From the NCBI RefSeq assembly GCF_007655305.1, contig NZ_VLOG01000054.1, positions 1-39,274 on the forward strand: a DNA stretch of 39,274 nt. The letters are read 5' to 3'. This DNA is from Algoriphagus algorifonticola. Lineage in GTDB: Bacteria > Bacteroidota > Bacteroidia > Cytophagales > Cyclobacteriaceae. Below the pieces are notes generated by a model, which was not told the origin of the DNA, made no database searches, and saw nothing but the letters and a program-made list of their open reading frames with translations. Below are positions 15,904 through 25,888 of this stretch, in pieces. Positions within the stretch are counted from its first letter, which is position 1, and each line of letters starts with the position of its first letter. A program made the translations under genes and the position numbers.

Positions 15904-17141
15904 TTCCTCACCTGCCCATTTCCCCTTATCACCCACTTATAGCTAGTTAATTCTTTCAAAGCCATAGGCCCTCTGGCATGTAGTTTTTGGGTGGAAATTC
16001 CGATCTCAGCACCGAGTCCAAACTGCGCCCCATCTGTAAAAGCCGTGGATACATTAGCATAGACAGCTGCTGCATCCACTTCCAATAAAAACCGCTCGAT
16101 GTGCTCTTGATTTTCAGATATAATCGCTTCTGAATGTTTGGAAGAATAGATCTGGATATGTTGTAAAGCCTGCTCCAGATCATTGACGGTCTTTATGGCT
16201 AGCTGTAAACTCAAAAATTCTGTTCCAAAATGTTCCGGCTCCGCTGGGTGAATTAAATCAGATTGGTCTAGATACTGAAAAGCCTGCTCATCTGCATAAA
16301 TTTTCACCCTACTTTCCAACAAAGGCTGAATCAACTTATTCAGGTTTTTCAACTGACTTTGATGAATAATCAAACAATCCAAGGAATTGCAAACGCTGGG
16401 TCTTCGGGTTTTGGCATTGTGGATGATGGGCTTGGCCTTTTCCAAATCAGCTGTTTCATCCAAGTAGGTATGAACGATTCCGGCACCTGTTTCAATGACC
16501 GGAACTTTGGCATGCTCTCGCACAAAATTGATTAGACCTTGAGAACCTCTCGGAATCAAAACATCTACATAGCCAACAGCTTCCAGAAGTGCCTTGGTCG
16601 CTTCTCTATCTGCCGGTAAGAGTTGAAAAGCCTGAGTTGAAATCTCATGCTGCTCCAACACCTCATGAATCAGAGAAACTATGGCTCGATTGGAGAAATC
16701 TGCATCCGAACCCCCTTTGAGCATCAGTCCATTTCCGGATTTTAGGGCAATGGAAAATACGTCAAAAGTCACATTGGGCCGGGCTTCATAGATAATTCCA
16801 ACTACTCCCAGAGGCACACTGACTTTCTCGAGGTAGAGTCCATTTGGAAGCATTTTTTCCTCCAATTTGAGATGGAGAGGAGTAGGTAACTGGCTGACTT
16901 GAAGAATTTCAGAGGCGATGCTTTCTATCCGTGATTGATTGAGAAGCAAACGGTCGTACATCGGATTTTGAGGATCCATGCGTTCCAAATCCCTCTGATT
17001 TTCAGCTAAAATAAAATCAGTTTTCCTGATAGCCAATGCTGCTAAATCCTTCAAAATTGACTGGATTTTTACGTCAGAAAGCCTGATCAATTCTAATGAA
17101 GCTTTTTTAACAGATTCAAAAATAGGGGAGTACTCAGTCAT
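15900..17141 (-). CDS. proA: Gamma-glutamyl phosphate reductase
   Basis: ProA reduces gamma-glutamyl phosphate with NADPH to glutamate semialdehyde, step 2 of proline synthesis. The 413-residue aldehyde-dehydrogenase-fold protein shows [56 protein letters not shown], the catalytic Cys in [13 protein letters not shown] and the C-terminal [19 protein letters not shown]. Its start overlaps the end of proB by eight bases, indicating coupled expression. Its stop overlaps that of hisIE. Confidence 0.96.
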   Translation of the reverse strand: MTEYSPIFESVKKASLELIRLSDVKIQSILKDLAALAIRKTDFILAENQRDLERMDPQNPMYDRLLLNQSRIESIASEILQVSQLPTPLHLKLEEKMLPNGLYLEKVSVPLGVVGIIYEARPNVTFDVFSIALKSGNGLMLKGGSDADFSNRAIVSLIHEVLEQHEISTQAFQLLPADREATKALLEAVGYVDVLIPRGSQGLINFVREHAKVPVIETGAGIVHTYLDETADLEKAKPIIHNAKTRRPSVCNSLDCLIIHQSQLKNLNKLIQPLLESRVKIYADEQAFQYLDQSDLIHPAEPEHFGTEFLSLQLAIKTVNDLEQALQHIQIYSSKHSEAIISENQEHIERFLLEVDAAAVYANVSTAFTDGAQFGLGAEIGISTQKLHARGPMALKELTSYKWVIRGNGQVRN

Positions 17142-18216
17142 GATCGAATAAATAGAGATAATTATAATGAATCAGCGCTTTTTGTTTTTTTTGGCCAAGC
17201 TTTTCAGTTGCGGATTTGGATGAATACTCTGCTCTTCCTAAGCCTACTTTTTCACCCTTTTCATCACGAATCAGCAAGATATCACCTTTAGTAAATTCTC
17301 CTTCTAACTTGGTGATTCCAATAGGCAAAAGGCTTCGTATGACATCGGAAGTCAAAGATGCTTTGGCACCGGAATTAATGAAGACTTCCCCTTTGTAATA
17401 ATGCGCGCCATGGGCCAGCCATTTTTTGGGAGCTTGTTTTTTCTTTTTGGGTTCAAACCAAGTACATCGCAATTTTTTATCCGTAAAAGCCTGCAACACT
17501 CCATTTTTCTTCCCGTTGGCAATGATGACCTGAATGCCCAAATCTGCCGATTTTTTAGCCATGGCATATTTGGTTAGCATACCACCCCGACCAAAGGAAG
17601 ATTTGGTAGCGGAGATATAGCTAGAAACTTCCGGCGTATCAGAAGCTATTTTTTCGATCAGCTCTGAGTCGGGTTCAGTGGGATTTCCGGTAAAGATCCC
17701 ATCTACATTAGTCAGCAGCATGAGGGTGTCTGCATTAATCATCGCAGCGGTCAAACTGGCAAGCTCATCATTGTCGGTGAACATTAATTCCGTAATTGTC
17801 ACGGTATCATTCTCGTTGATTACCGGAAGGATTCCCTGCTGCAACAAAGCTTCAATGCAGTTCTTCATATTTAGGAAATGCTTTCGGTCTCGAAAGTCCT
17901 CTTTGGTGACCAAAATCTGAGCGATTTGAATTCCTTTCTTTTCGAAATATCCTTGATACTGATGTATGAGCCGGATCTGTCCTGTAGCCGCCCAGATCTG
18001 TTTTTTGAAAACGGGATTCACCCTTTCTGGTAAGACTACAGTTTGTCTCCCAAATGCTACAGCTCCTGAACTGACCAACACGACTTTTTTGCCTTGCTTT
18101 ATTAATCCACTGATCTGAGCGACCATATGCTTCATCCGCTCCAAATCAGGCATGCCATCGGACTGGGTAAGTACGTTGGAGCCTATTTTGATGACGATGA
18201 CCTTGGAATCTAGCAT
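17134..18216 (-). CDS. proB: Glutamate 5-kinase with PUA domain
   Basis: ProB phosphorylates glutamate as the feedback-controlled first step of proline synthesis. The kinase domain (residues 1-255) has [53 protein letters not shown] and [21 protein letters not shown] domain fills residues of about 275-355 ([29 protein letters not shown] segment). Length 360 fits the two-domain form. A lysine-rich linker ([12 protein letters not shown]) joins the domains. It heads a two-gene minus-strand operon with proA. Confidence 0.96.
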   Translation of the reverse strand: MLDSKVIVIKIGSNVLTQSDGMPDLERMKHMVAQISGLIKQGKKVVLVSSGAVAFGRQTVVLPERVNPVFKKQIWAATGQIRLIHQYQGYFEKKGIQIAQILVTKEDFRDRKHFLNMKNCIEALLQQGILPVINENDTVTITELMFTDNDELASLTAAMINADTLMLLTNVDGIFTGNPTEPDSELIEKIASDTPEVSSYISATKSSFGRGGMLTKYAMAKKSADLGIQVIIANGKKNGVLQAFTDKKLRCTWFEPKKKKQAPKKWLAHGAHYYKGEVFINSGAKASLTSDVIRSLLPIGITKLEGEFTKGDILLIRDEKGEKVGLGRAEYSSKSATEKLGQKKQKALIHYNYLYLFDHD

Positions 18217-18336
18217 ATTTTAGAAAATATGCATGAAATTAAGGGTTTTGTTGCAGAAACGCTAAGGCAAGAGCTGTCTGTTTGAGAATTGAAAAATTAG
18301 GCTTTATAAAAATTTATCCTTAAAAAGTTGATGAGG

Positions 18337-19209
18337 CTATAAAAAAGCCATGCTCATGGTTCCTACCAGCATCAATATTTTTGCCCAAGTACTGAGTTGG
18401 GTGAAGTGGTCTTTGCGGTCCGCTAGGTATATTTTTCTCATAAACCATACAAAGGCAATCCCTAGACCTCCAAAGTAATAGAATAACTCCTGCTTGTTGA
18501 TTTCGAATGTGATAATTAGGATGGCAGAGACAAAACAGAGGGCAACAATGAAAATCACCTGCTTGGTCTTTCGGAATCCAATGACAATGGGAAGCGTACG
18601 ACAACCATGTTTTCTATCTCCATTTCTATCTTCAATGTCTTTGAGAATTTCCCGGATCAGATTCAAAAAGAAGGCAAAAATGGCATAAGTCAAGACCAAT
18701 AGTTCGTTTTTCTGGTAATAAAAGGCAACCAGATAAACTGAAAGTCCTGTCAGAAAAGCAACGGTTAAATTTCCGATAAAGGGCTCTCTTTTGAGTCTGT
18801 TGCTGTATAGCCATAGTAAAAATGCGGCCACGAAATTAACAATGGCAATTCTAGGTGCTACTAAGAGGCCCAATCCTATGCCTGTAAAATTGAAAAGGGT
18901 ATGGAGAAAAATCACTACTCTTCGTTTGATTCCCTTTCCAACGATTACTTCATTCGGTCGGTTGACATAATCGATTTTTACATCGTAATAATCATTGATC
19001 ATGTAGCCGGCAGCCGTAATCAAGAGTGTCGCCAAAATCAATAAATACAGTCGATAATCCTGAAGAACCGGTAAACCTTGGGGAGTTCTTTCTATCAGGA
19101 AATATGCTGCCATCAGCTGGGCGAAAGCAACCATGAGCAGATTGATGGGTCTGCTAATCCGGAAGAGTCCCCGGATGGATATCGTTCTGTTCGTCATGGT
19201 TGAATTCAT
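18337..19209 (-). CDS. UbiA-family prenyltransferase
   Basis: This integral membrane enzyme of about 290 residues with eight to nine hydrophobic segments transfers an isoprenyl chain to an acceptor. Both Mg/pyrophosphate motifs are visible: NDYYDVKIDYVNRPNE (Asp73, Asp76, Asp80) and EILKDIEDRNGDRKHG near residues 185-200. The motif style is closest to geranylgeranylglycerol-phosphate geranylgeranyltransferase-like UbiA proteins of Bacteroidota rather than MenA or COX10, but the acceptor cannot be assigned. A second ATG four codons in (19197) is an equally good start. It diverges from the Gfo/Idh gene and lies 120 bases upstream of proB on the same strand, so a separate promoter for proB is possible. 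Confidence 0.85.
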   Translation of the reverse strand: MNSTMTNRTISIRGLFRISRPINLLMVAFAQLMAAYFLIERTPQGLPVLQDYRLYLLILATLLITAAGYMINDYYDVKIDYVNRPNEVIVGKGIKRRVVIFLHTLFNFTGIGLGLLVAPRIAIVNFVAAFLLWLYSNRLKREPFIGNLTVAFLTGLSVYLVAFYYQKNELLVLTYAIFAFFLNLIREILKDIEDRNGDRKHGCRTLPIVIGFRKTKQVIFIVALCFVSAILIITFEINKQELFYYFGGLGIAFVWFMRKIYLADRKDHFTQLSTWAKILMLVGTMSMAFL

Positions 19210-19347
19210 TCCCTCAAAAATACAGGAAAAGGAATCTAAACAGCGATTTGTGGCTTTAACAAATCAAGAAAATCGATTCCGTAATTTTTCACTGCAGTTT
19301 TTTCTTTATTCATTAACTTAAAGAGTCAATTTTTAAACCCAAAACCT

Positions 19348-20718
19348 ATGTCTAGTTCAGCCAATCAATCCAGAAGAGATTTTATGGCCTTGTCCGGAAG
19401 TTTACTGGCCGGTAGTTTTCTTATCCATCCTGTAGCTCAAGCTTTAGATTTGGTTGGGCCAAAGGAAGGAAAAATGAAATTAGCCCTGGTAGGTACTGGA
19501 ATCAGGGGCACGACCATGTTTGGGAGGGATGTGCTTAGATTTTATGGGGAATTGGTTGAATTTGTCGGGCTCAGTGATATCAATCCAGGAAGATTGGCTT
19601 ATGCAAGAAAGTTTATTGGAGCTAACTGCCCTATATTCACGGATTTTGATCAAATGCTGAAAGAAGCAAAGCCTGATGTCTTGATCGTCACTACCATGGA
19701 CAGCACCCATCATGAGTTTATTATCAAAGGACTGAATGCTGGTATTCATGTGATTTCGGAAAAGCCGATGACCACGGATGAATTTAAATGTCAGGATATT
19801 CTGGATGCAGAGCGGAAGTCCGGCAAAAAGTTAATTGTGACTTTCAATTACCGCTATTCTCCTCATCGACAAAAACTGTATGAGTTATTGAGAGCAGGTG
19901 AAATCGGAGACTTGACCTCGGTAGATTTTCACTGGTATCTGGATGTGTACCATGGAGCTGATTACTTTAGAAGATGGCATAGAAAAAAGGAGTTTGGAGG
20001 TACTTTACTTGTTCATAAGTCTACGCATCATTTCGACCTATTAAACTGGTGGATCAATTCGGATCCCGAGGAGGTTTTTGCTTATGGTTCCTTAGAGTTT
20101 TATGGTAAAAAAGGTCCATTCCGTCATACTACTTGTAGGGGATGTCCTCATGCCAGCAATTGTGATTTTTATTGGGATATCACAAAGAATGAGCATCTGG
20201 TGAATTTATATCCCGAAAATGAGCAATATGACGGATATCATCGGGATGGCTGTGTTTTTCGTGAAGATGTAGATATCTACGATAAAATGGCCGTTCAGAT
20301 CAAGTACAAAAATCAGGTCCAGGTCAGTTATTCTTTGACCACTTACTCACCCTATGAGGGTTATCGAATTGCCTTCAATGGTACCAAGGGGCGCTTAGAA
20401 GCTTGGATCAAAGAAAGACAGCCCTGGGAAGAAGTCGACGCAGATGAGATTCATTTGACCAAAAATTTTGGGGAGAGGCAAATCATTACCATTCCACATG
20501 GAGGTGGAGGACATGGAGGTGGAGATACTCGATTAAAGGATAAACTCTTTAAGGATCCATCCATGGCCGATCCTTGGAGGCAATCTGCGGGTAGTCGGGA
20601 TGGTGCAATGTCTATCTTGGTTGGCATTGCAGCCAGAAACAGTATCGAGAGCGGAAAGCCTGTGAAGATAGCAGACCTGACGGATATAGAACTGAAGGAG
20701 ACAGGTAGGGGGGTCTAA
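19348..20718 (+). CDS. Tat-exported Gfo/Idh/MocA-family oxidoreductase with a cysteine cluster
   Basis: The N-terminus carries a twin-arginine signal (SRRDFMALSGSLL, then a hydrophobic stretch ending near VAQA), so the protein should be exported folded with its cofactor. The Rossmann domain follows: KLALVGTGIRG (nucleotide site), SDINPGR, STHHEFIIKGLNAG and the catalytic-type EKPMTTDE. The C-terminal alpha/beta domain contains KSTHHFDLLNWW. An unusual insert has three Cys in CRGCPHASNC (about residues 263-272) and another in DGCVF about 30 residues later, which could bind zinc or an iron-sulfur cluster. A Gly/His-rich stretch (HGGGGHGGGD) lies near residue 390. Substrates are probably sugar-derived; the downstream convergent GH genes give weak support. 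Confidence 0.88.
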   Translation: MSSSANQSRRDFMALSGSLLAGSFLIHPVAQALDLVGPKEGKMKLALVGTGIRGTTMFGRDVLRFYGELVEFVGLSDINPGRLAYARKFIGANCPIFTDFDQMLKEAKPDVLIVTTMDSTHHEFIIKGLNAGIHVISEKPMTTDEFKCQDILDAERKSGKKLIVTFNYRYSPHRQKLYELLRAGEIGDLTSVDFHWYLDVYHGADYFRRWHRKKEFGGTLLVHKSTHHFDLLNWWINSDPEEVFAYGSLEFYGKKGPFRHTTCRGCPHASNCDFYWDITKNEHLVNLYPENEQYDGYHRDGCVFREDVDIYDKMAVQIKYKNQVQVSYSLTTYSPYEGYRIAFNGTKGRLEAWIKERQPWEEVDADEIHLTKNFGERQIITIPHGGGGHGGGDTRLKDKLFKDPSMADPWRQSAGSRDGAMSILVGIAARNSIESGKPVKIADLTDIELKETGRGV

Positions 20719-20759
20719 AGTTTAAAGAGCAGGAGCCATTTAGGCTGTTTTTAAGAAAA

Positions 20760-20795
20760 GCTGCTTGGAGGATTTATAATGAAGTTCCAAGCAGC
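20760..20795. terminator. Stem-loop between convergent genes
   Basis: GCTGCTTGGA (20760-20769) pairs perfectly with TCCAAGCAGC (20786-20795). It sits between the stop of the Gfo/Idh gene and the stop of the GH17 gene. There is no clear T run, so termination strength is uncertain. Confidence 0.55.
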
Positions 20796-20808
20796 CAGTA
20801 ATTTGACC

Positions 20809-21699
20809 TCAATATTTCAGCCTTTCGTCTTTATCCCAAATTCCCCAGAAAGCTCCCACATCTCCCTCTGCGCCTACTTTCCAGGATTCATCAAATGAAG
20901 AGAAGTAGAATAATTCAATATTCTCTTCTTTAGACCATTGCTGGGCATTGATGAAATATTTGATGGCATTTTCGGTCGATGGAACAGCCCCTCTCAGGCT
21001 GGTTCCCTGATCAGGCCATCCTGTCTCTGTGATGATCACCCGCTTTCCTTTACCTGCATTGCTAGCTATGCGATACATTTCTTTCATATAAAGCAAGGAA
21101 TGCTCTAAAGGACATCCCTCCCAAAAAGGATAGCAATTCGCCAAAATAAGATCACATGCTTCGGATACTTCCGGATGATCTTCAAATTCATAATAAGCAT
21201 CCACATAGCCTACAGGTACATCTTTCTGGATTTTACTTTTGACCTCTTGAATATGCTCCAGTAATTCATCTACAGTCAAATCACCACGGTATAGTACTTC
21301 ATTTCCTACGGCAGCAATATCAACTAGACCCTCATTCACCAATTCAATCAAATTGGCAACCTCTTTGGCATTGGTTTTAGGATTGTCACCCAACCAGGCA
21401 CCAACCATCGTTTTGATACCCATTTCCCGTGCAACTTTAGGGATAAGCTCATTTCCTTCGGTGGTGGAGAAAGACCTGATCCATTGAGTATGCGGCTTTA
21501 ATACCTCTAGTCTCTTTCTGATTTGCTCTTCTGTGAGTTGATCTCCAGGTTTTTGACCTTCTACATAAGGACTTGCACAAAACCCATGAACTCCGTCTTT
21601 CAGTTGATTTCTTAAGGTTTGCTTGAGTTCTTCTAGGGATTTGTCGGATAAATCAGAGGAGGCGAGGGAAAGAAATTTTTCTTGTCTAAATGATGGCAT
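20809..21699 (-). CDS. GH17-like beta-glucanase, no signal peptide
   Basis: The 296-residue TIM-barrel protein has the two catalytic glutamates of glycoside hydrolase family 17: Glu134 in AAVGNEVLYRG (acid/base) and Glu225 in VIITETGWPD (nucleophile). ILANCYPFWEG and FYFSSFDESWK are further family landmarks. GH17 enzymes act on beta-1,3- or related beta-glucans. No export signal is seen at the chosen ATG, and the upstream gap is only 38 bases, so the enzyme is probably cytoplasmic and works on short imported oligosaccharides. It is the last gene of a three-gene minus-strand cluster. Confidence 0.85.
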   Translation of the reverse strand: MPSFRQEKFLSLASSDLSDKSLEELKQTLRNQLKDGVHGFCASPYVEGQKPGDQLTEEQIRKRLEVLKPHTQWIRSFSTTEGNELIPKVAREMGIKTMVGAWLGDNPKTNAKEVANLIELVNEGLVDIAAVGNEVLYRGDLTVDELLEHIQEVKSKIQKDVPVGYVDAYYEFEDHPEVSEACDLILANCYPFWEGCPLEHSLLYMKEMYRIASNAGKGKRVIITETGWPDQGTSLRGAVPSTENAIKYFINAQQWSKEENIELFYFSSFDESWKVGAEGDVGAFWGIWDKDERLKY

Positions 21700-21737
21700 G
21701 GAAAGGGTAAATTAATTGTTCGATAATTTGAATCAGT

Positions 21738-23183
21738 TTAAGTGGTTTTTGTTTGGTCGGGGCCAATAATAATGCTCTGAATGGCAGCAGGACTGATGGA
21801 AAAAGTGGTTTTATAGTCAGCTATTTCAAGGTTTACAGCAATCTCAAATTGGTTTTGGTTTAATACAACTAAGACCAGAGAACCATCCTCGTTTTTCGCA
21901 GCGGTCGCTTGAACTTTATCTTCTGAAACATTCACCTGAATGATTTTGGATCCTGGCCGGATAAATTTACTAAAGTGGGCCAAAATATAATAAAGTGGGG
22001 TATAATATACCTCATCTGTAGAAGGATCCACGATCACAGGTGCCGTGCACCAGTTATTGGCCCAGTTGGGCCCGCCTTGTCTATCCAGAACCATATTCCA
22101 GTCTATCCATCCATCTACCCAATTATTAAAGCAGCCTATGATATCGACGGCGTACCGATACACAGGTACATATTGGGGGTGTAAGTATTTCTGATTTTCC
22201 GGAGCCCAAAGCCAACCCCAGTCTTTTGCTTCCTTGCTCCAATACCAGTCGTCATCCTGCCACCTAGGAACCTCCGCATCGACACAAGCTTCGGTTTGAA
22301 TAAGGAATTTATCCGGGGCCTTATGATGGGCGTCTTGCAAGGCCTCCGGAAAGACTTCATAGGTGCTTTCATACCAGTGAACTGCCGTGCCGGAGAAGTA
22401 TCTGGAGGAATCTTGGTTCGCATACATGACTTCTACCCATTCTTTCAATCCATCCCGGTTTTGATCATAGCCCAAAATCTTCACATGATTCCATCCCTTG
22501 CTTTCCAGATTGGGACCAAGGTGAAAACGAACAAAATCAGTCATTTCCTGTGGACTAAAATGCATACTCTCCCAATTATTGCCATTGCCATGAGGTTCAT
22601 TTTCTACAGTTAATCCCCATATATCAATTCCCTCATCCTGATAGGCTTGGAGATATTTTTCAAAGAAATCTGCCCAGACTGGATAGTATTTAGGTAGCAA
22701 TTTGCCCCCCACCCAACTCTGATTATCCTTCATCCAGGGAGGTGCAGTCCAGGGAGAAGCGATGATTTTGAAACCTTGCTTGGAATAGATTTTTGCCTCT
22801 TGAATCATAGGGATCAAGGCTTTCTTGTCCCTTTCAATGGAAAAATTCTGAAGACTCTCATCCCCGGCATTGGAATCGTAAGAGTATTGGCTTAGCGAAA
22901 AGTCACAGGAATTAATATGTGTTCGAGTCAAGGAATAGCAGGAGCCTTCCTCGCTGAAATATGCTGTGAGAATCTCGCGTCTTTTTCCTTCACTCATCTG
23001 AGCAAGAAGATGCGCGGAAGCTTCCGTAAAAGAACCTCCAATTCCGGTGATAGTCTGAAATTCTATTTCTGGATTGAGTGTGACCTGAATCGTGATCTCT
23101 GCGTCCTCGAATTGGTCGACTTTCTCCAGCTTTCTACCTTGAGCGGAGGTTTCAAATACCTGAATTGATCTATTTTGAAGCAT
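21738..23183 (-). CDS. GH30-family glycosidase (glucosylceramidase/beta-1,6-glucanase type)
   Basis: This 481-residue protein combines a TIM barrel with a C-terminal beta-sandwich. GIGGSFTEASAHLL, SPWTAPPWMK, the acid/base Glu196 in LTVENEPHGN and the nucleophile Glu298 in LIQTEACVD mark GH30. Subfamilies act on beta-1,6-glucan, glucosylceramide or xylan; with two GH17 neighbours, side chains of branched beta-1,3/1,6-glucan such as laminarin are the likely target (inference). I use the ATG at 23183 rather than a TTG four codons upstream. No signal peptide is present and there is little room for one, with 36 bases to the previous gene. Confidence 0.9.
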   Translation of the reverse strand: MLQNRSIQVFETSAQGRKLEKVDQFEDAEITIQVTLNPEIEFQTITGIGGSFTEASAHLLAQMSEGKRREILTAYFSEEGSCYSLTRTHINSCDFSLSQYSYDSNAGDESLQNFSIERDKKALIPMIQEAKIYSKQGFKIIASPWTAPPWMKDNQSWVGGKLLPKYYPVWADFFEKYLQAYQDEGIDIWGLTVENEPHGNGNNWESMHFSPQEMTDFVRFHLGPNLESKGWNHVKILGYDQNRDGLKEWVEVMYANQDSSRYFSGTAVHWYESTYEVFPEALQDAHHKAPDKFLIQTEACVDAEVPRWQDDDWYWSKEAKDWGWLWAPENQKYLHPQYVPVYRYAVDIIGCFNNWVDGWIDWNMVLDRQGGPNWANNWCTAPVIVDPSTDEVYYTPLYYILAHFSKFIRPGSKIIQVNVSEDKVQATAAKNEDGSLVLVVLNQNQFEIAVNLEIADYKTTFSISPAAIQSIIIGPDQTKTT

Positions 23184-23219
23184 TGAGTATAGCAAATTGA
23201 AAATCAGAATAGGCTTGGG

Positions 23220-24389
23220 TTACAAGTGCTCGTTTGGGGGAGGGATCATGGCAGCTCTGAGAGCTAATTCAATATTCCCTTTTTTGGTCTGTTTGAGCGG
23301 TTTCCCATCACGGGTTAAACCCAGGAAAACTCCTGCTTCAAACTGATCCCAAAGCGCAGCTTTGACCTTCCCGTCCACGGTGATCAGGCCAAAGTGATTT
23401 TCAGATCCTTGAGGGTTTCCTGAATCTTTCCAAGGTTCGTCAAAGGCTTCAAAATAGAAACAGGAAATCCCTTGGCTATTGGTCCAGTTTCTCATTTCCT
23501 GGTAGTAAAGCATTTCTTTGTACTCATCGCATGCTCGGGATCCTTCCAATCCATAAAATCCATCCGAACTGCTGGCCCAACCGGTTTCTCCTATGTGTAC
23601 GGGTTTTCCAGGGGCAATTTTTTCCACATAAGCCTTCACTTGCTGATATTGCCCTATAGCAAAGTCTCGTGCTCTTTGCATGGCTTTTTCCAGCTTTTCT
23701 TTTTTAGGGAGCTTTTTCTCCGAGGGACTGATTCCCCAAAATATTGGATGATAGTGGGTATTGTGCATGGGGTAAGTGTGCATGGAAACAAAATCCACTT
23801 CCTGAATCAGCTGATTGAGCGCAGCAGTATGGTAAAGTGGATCTCCACCACCCCAAGAGGAAAAATCGTCAGAGGAGGTGATCCAAAGCTCCGATGAGAT
23901 TTGCTGTTTATTCTTCAGGTTTTGTAGGTGATTGACCCATTTCAAGATTACCTCCGGCTGTACATAATAAGATTCGGCCCATTTGACCATGGCTTCATTG
24001 CCTACTGCAATGATTTTGACGATATCCGGGTATTCATTTGCCAGCTCTACGCTTTTGGCAATTTCAACCTGATTTCGTTCGCTTTCCTGAAAATGATCAG
24101 GTTGCTTATCCGTCCAGGCATTTTTGCAATCGATCCATGCTCCCAACATAACATACATTTCAAAGCCTTGTTTCTCCTGATTTAGCTCAGAAATGGCTTT
24201 GAGCACATTTGAAGCATGAGGTAAGTGTACATTGTAAGTTCTCAGAAGGCGTATGCCCATAGCATGAAGAATGAGTAAATCTTCTTTCAGCTGAGTTACG
24301 GTAGGCTGAATGCTTCTGGAGTTCTTTCTATACCCTCCATAGGATATTGCGAGGAAATCCGGGTTTCCTAGTATGTCTTTTGCAGTCAT
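23220..24389 (-). CDS. GH17-like glycosyl hydrolase, second paralogue, no signal peptide
   Basis: This 389-residue protein has the GH17 glutamates Glu132 in IIAVGNEAMVKW and Glu268 in VHIGETGWASSSDG, with YFEAFDEPWKDSG near the C-terminus. It is longer than the other GH17 in the cluster, with an insert around residues 200-245 that includes SPSEKKLPKKEKLEKA. An in-frame stop just before the ATG fixes the start and rules out a missed signal peptide. It heads the three-gene GH17-GH30-GH17 unit; about 200 bases of A/T-rich sequence upstream must hold the promoter. Confidence 0.85.
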   Translation of the reverse strand: MTAKDILGNPDFLAISYGGYRKNSRSIQPTVTQLKEDLLILHAMGIRLLRTYNVHLPHASNVLKAISELNQEKQGFEMYVMLGAWIDCKNAWTDKQPDHFQESERNQVEIAKSVELANEYPDIVKIIAVGNEAMVKWAESYYVQPEVILKWVNHLQNLKNKQQISSELWITSSDDFSSWGGGDPLYHTAALNQLIQEVDFVSMHTYPMHNTHYHPIFWGISPSEKKLPKKEKLEKAMQRARDFAIGQYQQVKAYVEKIAPGKPVHIGETGWASSSDGFYGLEGSRACDEYKEMLYYQEMRNWTNSQGISCFYFEAFDEPWKDSGNPQGSENHFGLITVDGKVKAALWDQFEAGVFLGLTRDGKPLKQTKKGNIELALRAAMIPPPNEHL

Positions 24390-24599
24390 TCAATGACAGT
24401 AATTATGTTTTTGGATAGTGGGAAAAGCAAATAAAATAAATCTGAGAGGTTTATATGCGATATCTGGAAAAATCTAATGCAGGAGTTTTAAGATTTGGAA
24501 TCAAAATAATTGTCATAAGATTAAATTAATAAAATCTTTCCCTTAGCGTAAATCTTTGGGATAAAGCCATAGCTCTAACTTGAATTATCAAAACAAAAA
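24390..24599. other. A/T-rich intergenic region between the GH cluster and a histidine kinase
   Basis: This region of about 210 bases is A/T-rich and lies upstream of the GH17-GH30-GH17 unit and downstream of the kinase gene. It should contain the cluster's promoter, but I cannot point to a convincing element. No gene or repeat is seen. Confidence 0.3.
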
Positions 24600-25694
24600 T
24601 CAAGATTTTTGATCAAGTCGGGTGGGTATTGAAAAACAGAAAGTGCTTCCTTCTCCAGGTTTAGAAGTTACCCAAATTTTACCTTTATGTAGATCTATAA
24701 TTTTCTTGCAATGAGCAAGGCCAATGCCTGTTCCCTCATACTCACTTTGGGTGTGTAAGCGTTCAAATACTCTAAATATTTTACTTTGATATTCCTTGGC
24801 AACGCCAATTCCATCATCTTGGATAAAAAAGGTCCATCCATCTTGTTTTTTGGCACTTATTTTTATTCGAGGAGGAAAATTGGGCTTACTAAATTTGATG
24901 GCATTGCTGATTAAATTTTGAAAAAGCATTCGAAGCTCTGTCTCATAGCCATAGATCTTTGGTAATTTCCCAACTTCAATGATAGCATTGTTTTCTTTTA
25001 TTTTTGAGGCTAAATCCTGCTGAATAATTTCGACTAGTTTTTGGCAGTCTATTTCAATTACTTCTTTTCCCTGCCCTATACCACTATAATCCAATAAACC
25101 TGTTATCAGGCTCCTCATTCGGTTAGTTGTGCTTGAAATAAAGCCTAGCATTTGAGCTGTTTCTGTATCAAGTTTTCCAGTATTTTGTTTTTCAATTAAT
25201 TGAATCAAGGAGCAAATAGTATTTAAAGGTTCTTTCAAATCATGGGAGACTATGTAAGCAAATTGCGACAGTTCTTTGTTTTTTAGCTCTAGTTCATTTT
25301 TTGTTTGTTCTAATTCTGTTACGTTTCTCAGCTTTACGTAAACATAGTTGTCTATAATATGGTGAACAGAGCATTCGTAAGTTCCTGCCACCATGTGGTT
25401 AGAATATTCGACCAATCCCAAATTAATGCTTCCGCCTTCTGCTGCAACTTTTCGGTAGGTCTCCATGACAAGTAGTCCTCCCTCATGATTAAATGCCTCA
25501 GGAGCTACCTCTATAATTTTTTTTCCAATAACCTCATCACGTTCTTTTCTCATTTCATATAAAAGAACCTTGTTCATAAAAACATACTGAATGCTTTTTA
25601 GGTCATTCAAATCATTAACTTTGAATATTCCTATTCCCGCTGATAAATCTTCAAAAGTTCTACTGAGAATTTCTAAATCGGATATTTTTCTCAT
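24600..25694 (-). CDS. PAS-containing sensor histidine kinase (soluble)
   Basis: About 364 residues. An N-terminal PAS-like sensor (residues 1-125) precedes a short coiled-coil linker (LEQTKNELELKNKELSQFA). The HisKA domain has the phospho-acceptor His151 in YIVSHDLKEPLN. The HATPase domain has the N box around Asn264 (FQNLISNAIKFSKP), the G1 box DDGIGVA and the G2 box GTGIGLAHCKK. No membrane segment is present, so it senses a cytoplasmic cue. No response regulator is adjacent. A TTG ten codons upstream is in frame, but the ATG at 25694 is the natural start. It belongs to the phytochrome-like PAS/HisKA group common in Bacteroidota. Confidence 0.9.
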   Translation of the reverse strand: MRKISDLEILSRTFEDLSAGIGIFKVNDLNDLKSIQYVFMNKVLLYEMRKERDEVIGKKIIEVAPEAFNHEGGLLVMETYRKVAAEGGSINLGLVEYSNHMVAGTYECSVHHIIDNYVYVKLRNVTELEQTKNELELKNKELSQFAYIVSHDLKEPLNTICSLIQLIEKQNTGKLDTETAQMLGFISSTTNRMRSLITGLLDYSGIGQGKEVIEIDCQKLVEIIQQDLASKIKENNAIIEVGKLPKIYGYETELRMLFQNLISNAIKFSKPNFPPRIKISAKKQDGWTFFIQDDGIGVAKEYQSKIFRVFERLHTQSEYEGTGIGLAHCKKIIDLHKGKIWVTSKPGEGSTFCFSIPTRLDQKS

Positions 25695-25888
25695 GTTAAA
25701 ATGATTTTTGTACAGGATTGACAAATATTTTCATTCAAATTCAACTTCAGATGCTTAAAAAGCTGATTTTACGTTGAAAAAAATAGTTTTGAGAATGTGA
25801 TAGGTGAAAAAGAAGCTTTATAAAATCACTGTCTAATATAGATAAAAATTGTAAAAAAAATGTGGTGGATATGTTTATTCTAAGATAT

